Shown in pieces: positions 48,021-58,681 of a stretch of DNA of 64,000 nt. The stretch lies in the NCBI GenBank assembly GCA_033439255.1, contig CM065878.1, positions 4,030,001 to 4,094,000 of the forward strand, given 5' to 3'. The DNA comes from Hericium rajendrae (Eukaryota > Basidiomycota > Agaricomycetes > Russulales > Hericiaceae). Both the position numbers and the translations under genes were made by a program. Below the pieces are notes generated by a model, which saw nothing but the letters and a program-made list of their open reading frames with translations, had not been told where the DNA came from and did not search any database. How positions within the stretch are numbered: the first letter of the stretch is position 1; every line of letters starts with the position of its first letter.

Positions 48021-50207
48021 TTGGGAAAAGGTGTCGTCCATGGCAAGATGGTGAGATGGTGAGATGGCTGACCAGATTTCCAAAAATGTCGCGTACTTGT
48101 ACAACCCCGATCAATCAGGATCCATTTCAGGACGACGTGCACGCCGCACACGCGATGAGTCTATGGCATCCGTTCTTCTCCCACATTCTAGGCAATGCAT
48201 GGCATGTGTGAAAGTACGTCAAGAGGCGTTTACCCATGCTGAAAGCGTGCTTCCTGGTGCATGTCAACAGTTCTCACCGACATCCCCAGATTCTCAACAG
48301 TCTACGATCCGGCATTGCTTCAGCCATAGCGGGGCCCACATTGACATAACCAAGCACACAGTTCTCTAGAAACCTGGATCTGCTTCTCGTCCATACGATG
48401 TCCCACTGCATTCCACATATCGAGCTCTCGAGCTGGCACTCGAGCCGACCAGAAGCTGGTGACATTTTGCCGCATCTCGCCATATCCACAAGGAACAGCC
48501 CAAGACGCTTCATACGATGACTCTCAAACAGAATTCTTCACTTCCGGAACCAGGCGGCTCTGCAAGAACGACGAAAACACAGCTGTCTACCAAGCGATTG
48601 CCGTTGTAAAGAACGGCGCGCAATCGGTGCGCTTCGTATTTGAGCCACCAGGCATCTTGTACAAGGTCGCGTCGGGAAAGGAGGCGACCACGAAACTACG
48701 CATAGAGGCCCGCCTATACTGCGAGAATTTGAAGAGCCTCCAAGGAAAATTTGTTCCGATTTTCCGCGGGTACTTTCAACGCAAGCTCATTGACGGTACC
48801 GAGGCAGAGTGTATGGTTGTCAGTTCGAATGGCAAAACAGGCTCTGGGCAACTGCGGGTGCCCAAACCCGATCATCTCGTTTGGAAACCGATAAAGTAAG
48901 AAGCACGCTCATTGTTTGTGTTGAATTATACTCAATTCTCGTTCAGGCAAGCATGGGTCAACGCGCTGATCGAGATCCACAAAGCTGGAGTACAATACGG
49001 CGACAATCTGCTGAAGATGATGATCACGAAAAACCAGGACAACCCTGAAATCATGAGGATTACCGACTTCAAGACGGCAACCACTGGACACGTTAACTGT
49101 AAAGGGCTCGGACCGGCAAGCTCAAGCTACGAAGCTCACACAAATCTTGCTTGGGTGGATGAAGATGACTGTTGCCCAGAATTATTGAGATTCTGCCAGA
49201 TCATCAATTTTTGGGCGCCGCGTGGGTGTTTCGTCACCATAACTTCGCTATCAGGATCTTCACTGAGTTTTGTATATTTAGCAAATATTGTTTACGGCAA
49301 TGACGTTCTCCCTGTCGATCCGGAGTTCAATGTAGGCAAGTTGGTGCAGCACGCCCGGCGTTGGCTCGTTCCCAATGAGCATTGGCCAGAGGCTTTCCAG
49401 TGCTACATCGATTACACAAAGGCATGGGGTCCTGAGAAGCGCCACCAAGAGCTCCTCAAGGAAAGAGGTGCGTTGACGACGATTCGACGATTCGACTTGT
49501 AGAGCAGAAACCTGATCTAGAAATTTGTCTATGAAGCCGAGTGGGAGAAGCAGAAGAAGAACGCACCGCGCGCAATTGGTGATGACCAGGTATTCACATG
49601 CTTGCCCGGCCTTGCCCAATCTTCTAACAGGTCTTTCAGGTCGAGCGTACAGAGCAGTAAAGTCTCGTGCCGAGTGGTTTTTGTATGCGAAGATCTTCTG
49701 AAGTATGTGGTGGCATGGAGAAAGCTGCATATTATCTTTTGGTCCTGTATCCATGTCGAGAACGTTTATATCATTTTCATGCTGAGATAATTGACCTGCC
49801 GTCCAAACTGGGACTTCGTCGACTAAAGGAGCGTTAACCGATCGTGTTGTATGCGGGTGGCCTTCAGTGGCCATACGCCGAGCAAGTCACGGAAGCCGTT
49901 GCATACCTACAGCTGACCTCTCTTGCAGTACAGTATGTCTTGCATCTTCGAAGGGATCCTCAGACGTCGCTCCGTTCAAGGCCCCTGAGACAGTCACCAG
50001 GTGGTCCTTAATTTCACCATCTCATGTATTGAACACGACAAAAATGACGAGTAATAAGAGATATCATGGAAAGGGCGCATGCGCGTATCTCACATGTATG
50101 AGTAGGAAAAGTCAGCATCGTGTAGAGGACGGCCTCCTCTAGACCCGCAAGCGATATCGGTCTGTCGAGATGGTGCAGTGCTGAAAAGCGCGATCCCGAA
50201 CCGATAG
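48021..50207. repeat. Tandem unit C of the kinase-like array
   Basis: Close copy of unit B. Similarity to the downstream part of unit B (47580-47765) resumes at about 50030 and stops at 50207, 68 bp before the NDUFB3 ATG. Relative to B it holds about 200 extra bases (49830-50028). Confidence 0.8.
48398..49660 (+). CDS. Kinase-like protein C (probable pseudokinase, start unresolved)
   Basis: Best preserved copy. Frame from about 48430: ADQKLVTFCRISPYPQGTAQ, AVYQAIAVVKNGAQSVRFVF, YKVASGKEATTKLRIEARLY, LKSLQGKFVPIFRGYFQRKL, AECMVVSSNGKTGSGQLR. After an intron (48899-48944) come QAWVNALIEIHKAGVQYGDN, MRITDFKTATTGHVNCKG, YGNDVLPVDPEFNVGKLVQH, CYIDYTKAWGPEKRHQELLK and FVYEAEWEKQKKNA, ending VERTEQ, TAA 49658-49660. 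The catalytic-loop Asp (YGDN) is present but the following Asn is not in place; DFG is DFK. The ATG at 48398, shared with copy B, is out of frame because C lacks two bases just after it, so either an upstream exon supplies the start or the copy is also failing. Function unknown. Confidence 0.55.
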
Positions 50208-50274
50208 ATGGACCCGAGCAAGGCCCGCAAACACGCCCAAATAACCCTCTCCGACCCGACACCCACCAAACGAC

Positions 50275-50731
50275 ATGGCAGGCCACGGTCAGTACACACC
50301 CTTCCCGAGCCCGTCACCCACACTGACCTCTGTTCTCGCCTTCCGATCGCAGGCTATGTGAAAGTGCGTCCTTAGCACGGCTTCAGCGCGTGTGTGGATG
50401 GTACTGACTGCATGCAGCACGACCCGGCCATCGAGCGATGGAACCGCATGGTGCGTGCTTCCCATTCCTCCCTGCCATTTGCCTTTGCTGAGTCTGGCAA
50501 TTTGTGGGCTACAGCGCGAAGATGTGTACAAGTACTTCAAGTTCACGCGGCGCGCGACGTGGTTCTCCCTAGTGGGGGTTGTGTTCGTCCCCGCCGCGAT
50601 CGCGTTAGCATCGCAGCAGACTGACGTGCGTGCATTCCTCTCTTGTGTGGATCGTTGGGCTGATCACTTCGCGCTGGCAGCTGAGGTGGAGCTGGCCTGG
50701 GAAGCGCAAGGGCGAGTCGCTGTCGAACTGA
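50275..50731 (+). CDS. NDUFB3: NADH:ubiquinone oxidoreductase subunit NDUFB3 (B12), mitochondrial complex I
   Basis: Accessory membrane-arm subunit of respiratory complex I. Five exons: 50275-50287, 50353-50363 (11 nt), 50418-50450, 50515-50625 and 50681-50731, totalling 219 nt (72 residues). The protein reads MAGHGYVKHDPAIERWNRMR, EDVYKYFKFTRRATWF, one transmembrane segment SLVGVVFVPAAIALAS, QQTDLRWSWPGKRKGESL and SN, TGA. HDPA-E-W--MRE and the C-terminal KRKGESL match B12 subunits of fungi and animals. Convergent with COQ7 (129 bp between stops), so two respiratory-chain genes adjoin. A diverged copy of its first two exons lies at 43845-44000. Confidence 0.93.
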
Positions 50732-50860
50732 AGTGCTTAGAGGATTTTGTGTCCCGTCTCACTTTGCCGTGCAATGCAACCTTGAACTATCATTACATTG
50801 CGCATTACGGAGTGGTAAAATACAGTGCGTGCATCGGACGCGCGTGTCCGAGTCCTAAGT

Positions 50861-51712
50861 CTATATCCGCTTGCACAATTCGATCGCGACCTTGCACCCG
50901 CCGCCGACGATGGAGCTCAGCAGTGCATGCGCCGGCGCCTTCTGCGAATCATGTTCGACGGCTATGTCGAGGTGCTCGAGCTCGTCATCTCTAAACTCCC
51001 GGATCACGTCCTTCAACAATTCAATGCTAGGGTGATCCGGGAACTCCGCCATCTCTTTCAGCTGGCTGCACCCCCTCGTCAGCCGTAGTCCGTAGTTGCA
51101 ATGAGAAGGGAGAGAGACGCACTCGTCGTAGTGCTCGCCAATGACGGTCTCGACGGCCTCGGTGCACGCCATCGCGGCCTCCTTGCCCAGGAGCGCCGTC
51201 GCGGCGCCGAGCCCGTACCCCGCGACGCGCGCGACGTCCCAGAGGAGCGTCGGGCGCACGTCGTGCTGCACCTGCAGCTTGTTCATCACCGCGAGGTGCT
51301 TCTTCTCCTGGTCCCACATTTCCTGCGGCGCGTTAGCCATAGTCTGAGAAGGAGCAGGGCGGCGCACCTGGATGAGGGCTGCAATCGCGCGGTCGCGCGG
51401 GCCTTGCATGGCGAGCTGGCCGCGGTAGATGTAGTTTGCGGCGACTTCGCCGGCTTGGTCGACGCGCAGCGCGGCGTCTAGGAGCGCTTTCTGTGCGGGA
51501 GTGAGTGTGGATGGCGTGGAGGAGACAGAGGGGTGCGCGGCGTTGGAGGCGTCGGTGTACTGGGCTGAGGCCAGTGCGGGCGCGGGTGCAGTGTGGACGG
51601 CTCTGGAGGTCAGGCGGGGTAGTGTGCGGCGTGAGGTGGATGCGAGCATCGTGGTCACCATGATTAGAGCTGGAAGGCTCAAACTGTTGAAGCTTGAAGC
51701 TCCTGCGAGCAA
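50861..51712 (-). CDS. COQ7: Ubiquinone biosynthesis hydroxylase Coq7 (demethoxyubiquinone monooxygenase)
   Basis: Di-iron enzyme of the mitochondrial inner membrane that hydroxylates demethoxyubiquinone, the penultimate step of coenzyme Q synthesis. The N-terminal region (MLAGASSFNSLSLPALIMVT, TMLASTSRRTLPRLTSRA) has the Arg/Ser content of a mitochondrial presequence. A start at the second or third Met is possible. The core carries all iron-ligand motifs: DAALRVDQAGEVAANYIYRG, EMWDQEKKHLAVMNKLQVQH, CTEAVETVIGEHYDE and FRDDELEHLDIAVEHDSQKA, ending VAIELCKRI and TAA at 50863-50861. Two introns remain inside the open frame, at about 51367-51323 and 51126-51071; both are in frame, so the uninterrupted frame alone overstates the length. 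Confidence 0.95.
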   Translation of the reverse strand: MLAGASSFNSLSLPALIMVTTMLASTSRRTLPRLTSRAVHTAPAPALASAQYTDASNAAHPSVSSTPSTLTPAQKALLDAALRVDQAGEVAANYIYRGQLAMQGPRDRAIAALIQVRRPAPSQTMANAPQEMWDQEKKHLAVMNKLQVQHDVRPTLLWDVARVAGYGLGAATALLGKEAAMACTEAVETVIGEHYDECVSLPSHCNYGLRLTRGCSQLKEMAEFPDHPSIELLKDVIREFRDDELEHLDIAVEHDSQKAPAHALLSSIVGGGCKVAIELCKRI

Positions 51713-52008
51713 GATGTCGACGACGACGAGCGCACGATCGGAGATCTCAGGCGCGCACGCGTTGACATCATCAGGTTGAGTCAGCGGGCTCGCTGCGAAG
51801 CTTCCGCCTGCGAATCGCTCTCACCACCAAATATTGTCGGCCAAATATTCAGCGCACTCTCTCATCCATGTCGTCGAGCATTCCCCGCTCTGTACCGTGC
51901 TAAACTGACAGACCTGCGCTCCAAACCACAGAGGTACACCACCACTAACCCTCCACAGACTCCGCGCCCCCGATACCTGACCCCTCCCCCGCGCCCAGCA
52001 CCCGCGCA

Positions 52009-53761
52009 ATGGGCAACCTCCTCTCGCGCGTCAAGCTCGCCCTCCGCGCGCTGCACGAGCTCGACGCGGAGTATCGCGCCGTCGAAGCGCGCCTGCAGCG
52101 CTCCCCGGGCCTGCCCGTCCCGCGCCCGACGCAGTCCTTCTGGACCATCCCCCGCGCGCCCATCGCGGATGCGCGCCCGGACAAGTTCCCGCACCATGCG
52201 GACGCAGTCATAGTCGGCAGCGGCATCGCGGGCGCCTCAGTTGCGTGGACGCTGCTGCGTGCCGCGCCCGGGCTGCGCGTCGTGATGCTCGAGGCGCGCG
52301 ACGTGTGTAATGGCGCGACGGGACGGTGCGTGTTTCCGGGCGCTTAGGCGGGCGCGGGCTAATGTGCTGTATATATGGGCGTAGAAACGGCGGGCACATC
52401 AATCCGCCGCTGTTCCACGACTATACGGCGCTCAAGCAGGAGCACGGCGCGGCGACCGCGCAGCAGATCGTGCGCTTCCGGCTCGCGCACCTCGGCGCGC
52501 TCAAGGGCGTCGCGGCGGACGTGGGCGTGCTGGAAGACGCGTTGATTAAGGACGTCGAGGGCCTGGATGTGTATTTTGAGCGGGACAAGTTTGAGCGCGC
52601 GTGTGCGGCGCTTGAGGTGTGGCGCGCGGATATGCCGGAGGAGGCGCGCGCGTCGTTTGTGGTGGAGGGCGCGGAGGCGCTTGAGGTGGGCTGTTGGTTG
52701 CTGCCGTTCGTGGGGCGGCTTGCTGATGGGTGGGTTGTAGAAATTTGGGCTCGCGCCGCAGGCGGTGGGGTGTATCGTTACACCTGCGGCCTCTGTACAT
52801 CCCTATCGCCTCGTCACGTCCATCCTGGCATACCTCCTGGAAGAATACCCCGACAAGTAACAATTTACTTACCCCCCTCTGTCCGACCTTCGCTGATACC
52901 TACGCTACATGTAGCTTCATTCTATCGACCCACACGCCCTGCACCGCGATCGCAGGCGCGACCGGCGCAGCGCCGCACTACACAGTCGACACCCCCGGCG
53001 GCCCCATCGCCACCTCTCACATCATCCACACGACCAACGGCTGGTCGGGGCACCTCCTCCCCGCGCTTCGCACAAAGATCCTCCCCGTCCGCGGCGCCAT
53101 GTCCGCACAGCGCCCCGGCACCGGCCTGCCGCGCGCACACATCTTCTACACCGGCCCGCTCGGGTACGACTACCTCACGCAGCGGCCCGACGGCGCGCGC
53201 GAGCTGCTCTTCGGCGGCGGCGCGGCGCAGGGCGGGCGCGCGGTGCTGCCGGCCGTCGGGTGCGCGGACGACGGGGGGTGGGAGATGGCGGTCGCGGCGC
53301 GGCTTGCGGGCGCGCTGCCGGAGTATTTTGGGCGCGTGCGGTGGGGAAGGGAGGGCGTGCCGGCGGCGGGGGAGGAGGAGGCGGGCGTGTGGGAGAGGGG
53401 GCGCGTGAAGCGGCTGTGGACGGGGGTGTTGGGGATCTCGGCGGATGGGATGCCGTGGGCTGGGCGGCTGCCCGCGCGGATTGCGGGGCGCCCGGCGCCG
53501 GGGGGGAACGGGGCGGGGGGGCGTGTGGGCGAGAAGCGTCTGGGTGGGGCGGGGGCGCCTGCGGGCGAGTGGATTGCGGCGGGGTTTAGCGGGGAGGGCA
53601 TGGTGCATGCGTGGTTGTGCGGGCGGGCGGTGGGGTGTATGGTGCTGGGCCCCGAGGCGGAGCGGGAGGCGCGGCTGGGGGAGTGGTTCCCGGATGTGTA
53701 TCGCGTGTCGGAGGCGCGGTGGAAGCGCGCGACGCTGGAGAGGCTCATGGAGAGGTTTTAG
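52009..53761 (+). CDS. FAD-dependent oxidoreductase (DAO family)
   Basis: D-amino-acid-oxidase-like flavoprotein, probably oxidising an amine or amino acid. Start at 52009 (MGNLLSRVKLALRALHELDA). The FAD-binding Rossmann motif is AVIVGSGIAGASVAWTLLRA, with the ribose-binding Glu in VVMLEARDVCNGATGR. After an intron come NGGHINPPLFHDYTALKQEH, RFRLAHLGALKGVAADVGVL and FERDKFERACAALEVWRADM. Further exons give VTPAASVHPYRLVTSILAYL, IIHTTNGWSGHLLPALRTKI, VRGAMSAQRPG, LWTGVLGISADGMPWAGRLP and WIAAGFSGEGMVHAWLCGRA, the C-terminal FAD-binding GFSGEG-HA. It ends LERLMERF, TAG 53759-53761. The domain is the type fused to or related to fungal TbtA/PuuB-like oxidases. The substrate cannot be read. GC content is very high in the last exon. 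Position-specific intron borders at 52325-52386 and 52688-52742 were inferred by frame. Confidence 0.88.
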
Positions 53762-55182
53762 GTCTCTATTATTGGGTTGAAAGGATCGTCTGGGAAGACA
53801 TGTCGATCTGATATTGCGGATCACTGTATTGCTTAGAGTTTTTTGATTCGTTGTATGTCTACATGTTGTTTGTATAAGACTACTATGTGTACACTGGCGC
53901 GTCGCATCGAACACCGAAGCAGCTCGTTGGTCCTGGGCGTCGGACGTGGGTACGAGTGGGTCCGACCGTCGTGCCTTCATAGATCTGGCCACGAAGCGAC
54001 GCTTCTCGACGTTCTCTTCTCCATAATCGCCCGGCGGCGTACCTTTAATCTATTCAATAAAGGGCAGCAAATGGGGTCAGCTGCGGCGGCCCTGTGCTGC
54101 TGTAATGGCCGATGTCCGGGGCGCGTCTAATCAGATTGGAGTGGGACCGGGCGCGCCGGGTTGAGATACCTTTGAGGCTGAAGATTGCAGTGGAGTAGCT
54201 GGTTCTCAAGCAACATTACTTATGACGGGTGTATTGGCGGGCCTCTGTGCTCCAGATTTCTCGGCGGCTTAGAAACATAGACGCTGAGTGGAGTGTGCCA
54301 GAGGGGATGGAGAAATCGGAAGAGGTTAGACACCGATTCGTCGGTGATTGTTGCGTTTATGGAGGGAGGGATGCATCGACGCTAGATCGCGACAGATCGC
54401 AACGCGCTCGCGTTGATGCGTGCGATCACGGGGGACGCGCCCAGATGCGCCCCCCGGTGTCGTGGGTGTATGATGTACGCATTGTACGCGTGTCATCGCG
54501 TGGCCCGGATCAGAAAGCTCGGTCACGGCGCAAAGATGGCGCAAGGATGGTAATGGAGGCTACATACAGGCATGAACGTGGCGTATGAAGGAGGCGAGGG
54601 CGCGTATGGCCGAGTGGGAAGGGACAGGTCAGCATGTTTGGCGCATGGGCCGTGCGAGGTGAGCACAGATGACAGGAATGGGTGAGGACTGCGCGAGGGG
54701 ATGAGTGCGATAGGTCAAGTGGGTGGAGTGGGAGTCGGCGAACAGAAGTTCACGCGAGGAAGATGTTCGGCAGCCGTAATAGGCCGCGTGCGCCTTGTAG
54801 GGCGATAATCAGAGACAGTCAACAAAACAATTGCTGGAAGCATCTGACAGACGAGTCGGGATAACAGAGCGTTATGGATATGTGAGAAGAGAAAAGAAAA
54901 GATAAGACAAGGATGTGATTTGCGCGTGTTTGGGTTGCATCAGCGTCGTTGCTCGGCCAGCGTTGGTCCTCCCAGCCGTGCCCGCTCTCCTCGCTTCTCC
55001 CTCTCTCCCTCTAAGGCCACCGGCCAATTCTCTCTTCTTTCTTTCTTCTTCTTGCAATTTCTTCTTTACCGCTGTGCGTCTTTTGTTCAAAGTTGGTATT
55101 GCTGCTGACACTGTGCCCTTCTCATCGCAACCAACGTTCCTTGTCGCCCTTAGCATCGCCCGACGACCCGCACGCCTGGTCC
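53762..55182. other. Intergenic region, no gene recognised
   Basis: About 1.4 kb between genes on the same strand. Open frames on both strands lack motifs. A pyrimidine-rich tract (tctctcttctttctttcttcttctt, 55029-55053) near the right end is typical of a basidiomycete promoter or 5' UTR. Confidence 0.45.
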
Positions 55183-58073
55183 ATGGCAGTTCTCGCTCCC
55201 CAGGACTGGCACCTCCATAGAGATCACCACCCAATGGACGCTCCTTCCAATTCTGTAAATGCGACCGTGCCTCGCCAGCGCGTTTCCCCCGCAAACGATC
55301 ATTCACCATCGCCCTCTCCCATCTCTCCACCTCAAGGCCAGCCATACCCGTATCCTGTCCAGCAGCAGCAGGCCGGCTGGAACGCACAGGCCCAGCCCTT
55401 CTACCCCGTTTTCTATCAAAATCCGCACCAGCAACAATACCCCATGCATCCAGGACACCCCCAGCAGGCCCAGATGGCCCAGCAGGGTCCATATTTCGAC
55501 CCAAATGCACAGTTTGCTCACTGGGCGTACCAGCAGATGATGTTCAACGCCCAGCAGGGCCACCCTCTCCCCAACGTCCCCCAGAACCATTCCCCGCTCG
55601 CCCAGGGCCCGCGCGGCCGATCCGCAAGCGCCAGCGCGTCCGGCGACTACTTTGGGCAGACTCAGATCAACGCTCCCTTCAACGCCTTTCCAAGCGGCAC
55701 TCCACCGGCGCACCCCTCGCAGCTACCCGGGTCCTACCGAGGCGCACCCAACGCCCAGCAGCAGCAAGGCCAGCAGAATTATGACGGTTTTCACCCTTAT
55801 CGGCGGCCAAACCAGCGCCAGGGCTCGCACAGCGTCGAGCCCTCGCCCAACGGAGGCAATGAATGGCGTCCCCCACCAGGGTTCCAGCCGCCATATGCGC
55901 GTACTGATGCCGCTGGCTCTTCGACCTCTGTCAATTCCACCGGCTCTGCCGGCCGACAGCGCACAAGCAGCCTGCAGGGCTCCAACGCGGGTGGCCACAG
56001 CAACCATCACCATCCGAGCAACGCAAGCTCCGCCGGCAGCGTGCGGAGCCGATCTGGCCACGCGCCCCCCAGCAGCAATGGCCGCAGCCCGTCTGCGCCT
56101 GCTTCGCCATCCACGGGGCCTGGCGCACCGAAGCCGCACAATCGAACGGCGTCTGCTTCGTCGAGCGCATCGAGTGTCGCGGCTCGCCCATCCCCTGCTA
56201 GCGCCTCGAGTGGTTCGTCCGCGTCCGTCTCGCACGCAGTGCCGCGCCCCGCGCGGCCGTCCCCGCTCTCGCAGGGCGGCATCACCGTCCCGGAGAGGCG
56301 CATGTCGCGCGACGACAGCGATCTCGCTGCGATGCTCGAGCCGCTGCCGAACCAGGCCATGCTGCGCAGCGGCGGGCTCAAGGGCCGCCTGCGCCGCGCG
56401 CTGTCGCTGAGCGCGGCACAGACGATGCATGAGGAGGGCGCGACCGCCGCGGAGGCGCGCGTGCCGAGCAGCTCGGCTGCGGTCAGCGAAGGCCTGCAGT
56501 CGAACGCGGCCGAGCCCGCGAGCGATGCGGCCTCGACGGCGACAAAGCAGACGAAGAAGAAGAGCCGCACGGCGCTGTTCAACTCGCGCCTCAACGCGTC
56601 GACGGACAACATCTCGCTGTCGTCGACGATGTCGTCTGCGTCGGTCGTCATCCGCAAGCTCGGCTCGATCGGGAAGCTCGCGCGGCGCAACTCGCTCGCG
56701 GGCATCACGTCGCTGTTCAAGGACAAAAAGGACAAGGACGGCGAGGAGGGCGCCGCGAGCAGCAGCAAGAAGGGCAAGAAGAAGAAGAGCGAGAAGGGCG
56801 AGGTGTCCGAGGCGAGCGTGTCGCACGTCACTGCTGAGCTCGACCGCCCGTCCAGCGAGTGGAGCGCAGAGCTCAATGGGCTCACTCCTGCCGCGAAGCT
56901 TGCAAGGCAGCACACGCTCAAGACCAACGCGGAGGCGGCGGCGAGGGCCAAGGCTCAGGAAGAGGCGGCGGCGGCGGTAGTCGCTGCTGCTCAGCGCCCG
57001 GTCGAGGTGCCGCAGACGTGGGAGAAGAACACGACCACGCGCCAGGGCGATTCACCGGCGAAGCCGGCCAACTACCGCATTAGCGAGGAGGGCATGCGCG
57101 TCATTGTGGAAGACGACGACTCGGCGAGCGAGGACGGCAGTGCGCATGATTATTCGTCTCATCTCGATGGCTGGGACGACGAAGACTGGAGCCACATTGA
57201 GGGCGAGGAGGATGTCACCATCCGCCAGGGCCTGGAGCGCGCGAGCATCGGCGGCGAGAGCGATGAGACGGCGGAGGCGTGGGCGATTGGGCTCAGGAGG
57301 AGCGAGGAGAGAACCAAGGTGCCTGCGAAGGGTATTCTCAAAAGTAAGTCGTTTATTCACGCTGATGCGTGCTTGTCGTTGACGATATTCGATAGATGCT
57401 GTGAATTACGACCAGCACGTTTTCATGGATGTAACAACTTCGAACTACAACCGAACACGCTCCAACTCGTACAACACCCCTGCTTCGCAACATTCTGAAC
57501 TCGGTCCCCTGGCGCGCATGCCGTCGCCGGATCCCGACCATATCGATGGTCTCCACCGACACCCCTCGTATTCGTCCGCCCACTCCAATTCCAACGGGAC
57601 GACGTTGGCTGCCCCGGTCCTGCCGCCGCTCTCCTTCAACGGTAACGGCGACGGGACAGAGTCGCCGGGCCAAGGCTCGGATGTCGAGGACTCGCCGAGG
57701 CCCGCGCCCGAAAAGACGCTCTTCAACCACCCGAACCTCAACTCGTCCGCGCCGGTGCTGTCCACGGTCGTGCAGAACCCGCCGACATTGTCCCACCGCT
57801 CCGCGACGGTGCCCGCGAAGCGCCTCGCGTTCGCGAGCAACCTGTCCGTGTACGACACGTTCCCCGCGACCGTGTACGACCGGCGGAGCGAGCCCGCGAC
57901 GTGGAGCCGGCTCACGCCCGCCCTCGCGCAGCGCATCAAGGAGGAGCTCAACTCGTTCAAGATGGAGGAGATGGAGGTACACGCCGCGAGTCGGGTCCAG
58001 TACGTCTCTCTTCATACCCGCCGCGCGACAGACGCTGACGCCGACGCCCCGCAGCACGCAGTTCTTCGTCTGA
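55183..58073 (+). CDS. Bni4-like scaffold protein with C-terminal PP1-binding region
   Basis: Large Ser/Pro/Gln-rich cytoplasmic protein. In yeast, Bni4 tethers chitin synthase to the bud neck and recruits protein phosphatase 1. Start at 55183 (MAVLAPQDWHLHRDHHPMDA). The first 300 residues are Gln/Pro/His-rich. Then come GGLKGRLRRALSLSAAQTM, NSRLNASTDNISLSSTMSSA and RKLGSIGKLARRNSLAGITS, a Lys-rich KKGKKKKSEKGE, an acidic DDDSASEDGS, and after an intron at 57343-57395 NAVNYDQHVFMDVTTSNYN. The conserved C terminus reads KRLAFASNLSVYDTFPATVY, LTPALAQRIKEELNSFKMEE, MEVHAASRVHTQFFV and TGA 58071-58073, after an intron at 57999-58054. The KRLAF string fits the PP1 docking motif, and the tail pattern fits the Bni4/Afr1 end. 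Bni4 identity rests on this tail only. Confidence 0.7.
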
Positions 58074-58681
58074 TACCGGCTCTGTTTCGTATGATATCCC
58101 GCTTTCTCGTTTCGCAGGCACGCATCCATGTCAAGTCATCATATCTCATCCTCGTTACCCCGCACTGGCATACCTCGCAGCACAATTCTACACTTTATTG
58201 TCCCTGGTCGCTCCGTGATCCGCATCGCACAACTATACCCTTTCAATGTAATTCTAATGACGCACGGTGTCCACGTCTGTCCGCTCCCTACCTATGTACG
58301 CTGTGCCGTACGCGAACGCTCTTTTCTACAAGCCCCGACACGGACGGACTCGGCGGGCGGTTGCGCACGATGCTTGCTAACCTTGTTCACTACGTACCAT
58401 GCTCTCTTCGCTGTCGTGCCGCGTGGCGGCGGTCTTGTTTCTTATTTCGTTGCATTGCATTGCATCCATAGTGGCTCCTTGTGCATAGTGCAATACAGGG
58501 CGAGTGTTGAGCTGCAAGCGCGCGCGAGTTCGGCACAATAGTTTATAACATATCTAGCGACAATAGTTATGGATGCTGTTATTCTACATGGCTGCGTGGA
58601 GGACGATGCGCGCTAGATATTTATGTGCAGACGCAGTATTCGATATAAACAACAAGACGAAAGAGACTCCGAGGGACGTGC
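58074..58681. other. Convergent 3' intergenic region
   Basis: About 600 bp shared by the Bni4-like gene and RPB1. No coding or RNA feature was seen. Confidence 0.5.

Noticed and set aside
43410-50207. Kinase array considered as a mobile element
   Set aside because: No terminal inverted repeats, transposase or target-site duplication seen. The 2.1-kb units are better explained by tandem duplication.
52922-53992. Minus-strand open frame of 356 codons
   Set aside because: Lies antisense to the FAD oxidoreductase in very GC-rich sequence. Composition is Arg/Pro/His-rich with no motif, while the plus strand has clear DAO motifs.
55723-56913. Minus-strand open frame of 396 codons, and overlapping one of 314
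   Set aside because: Shadows of the Ser/Pro/Ala-rich Bni4-like gene; low-complexity codons rarely give stops in the opposite frames.
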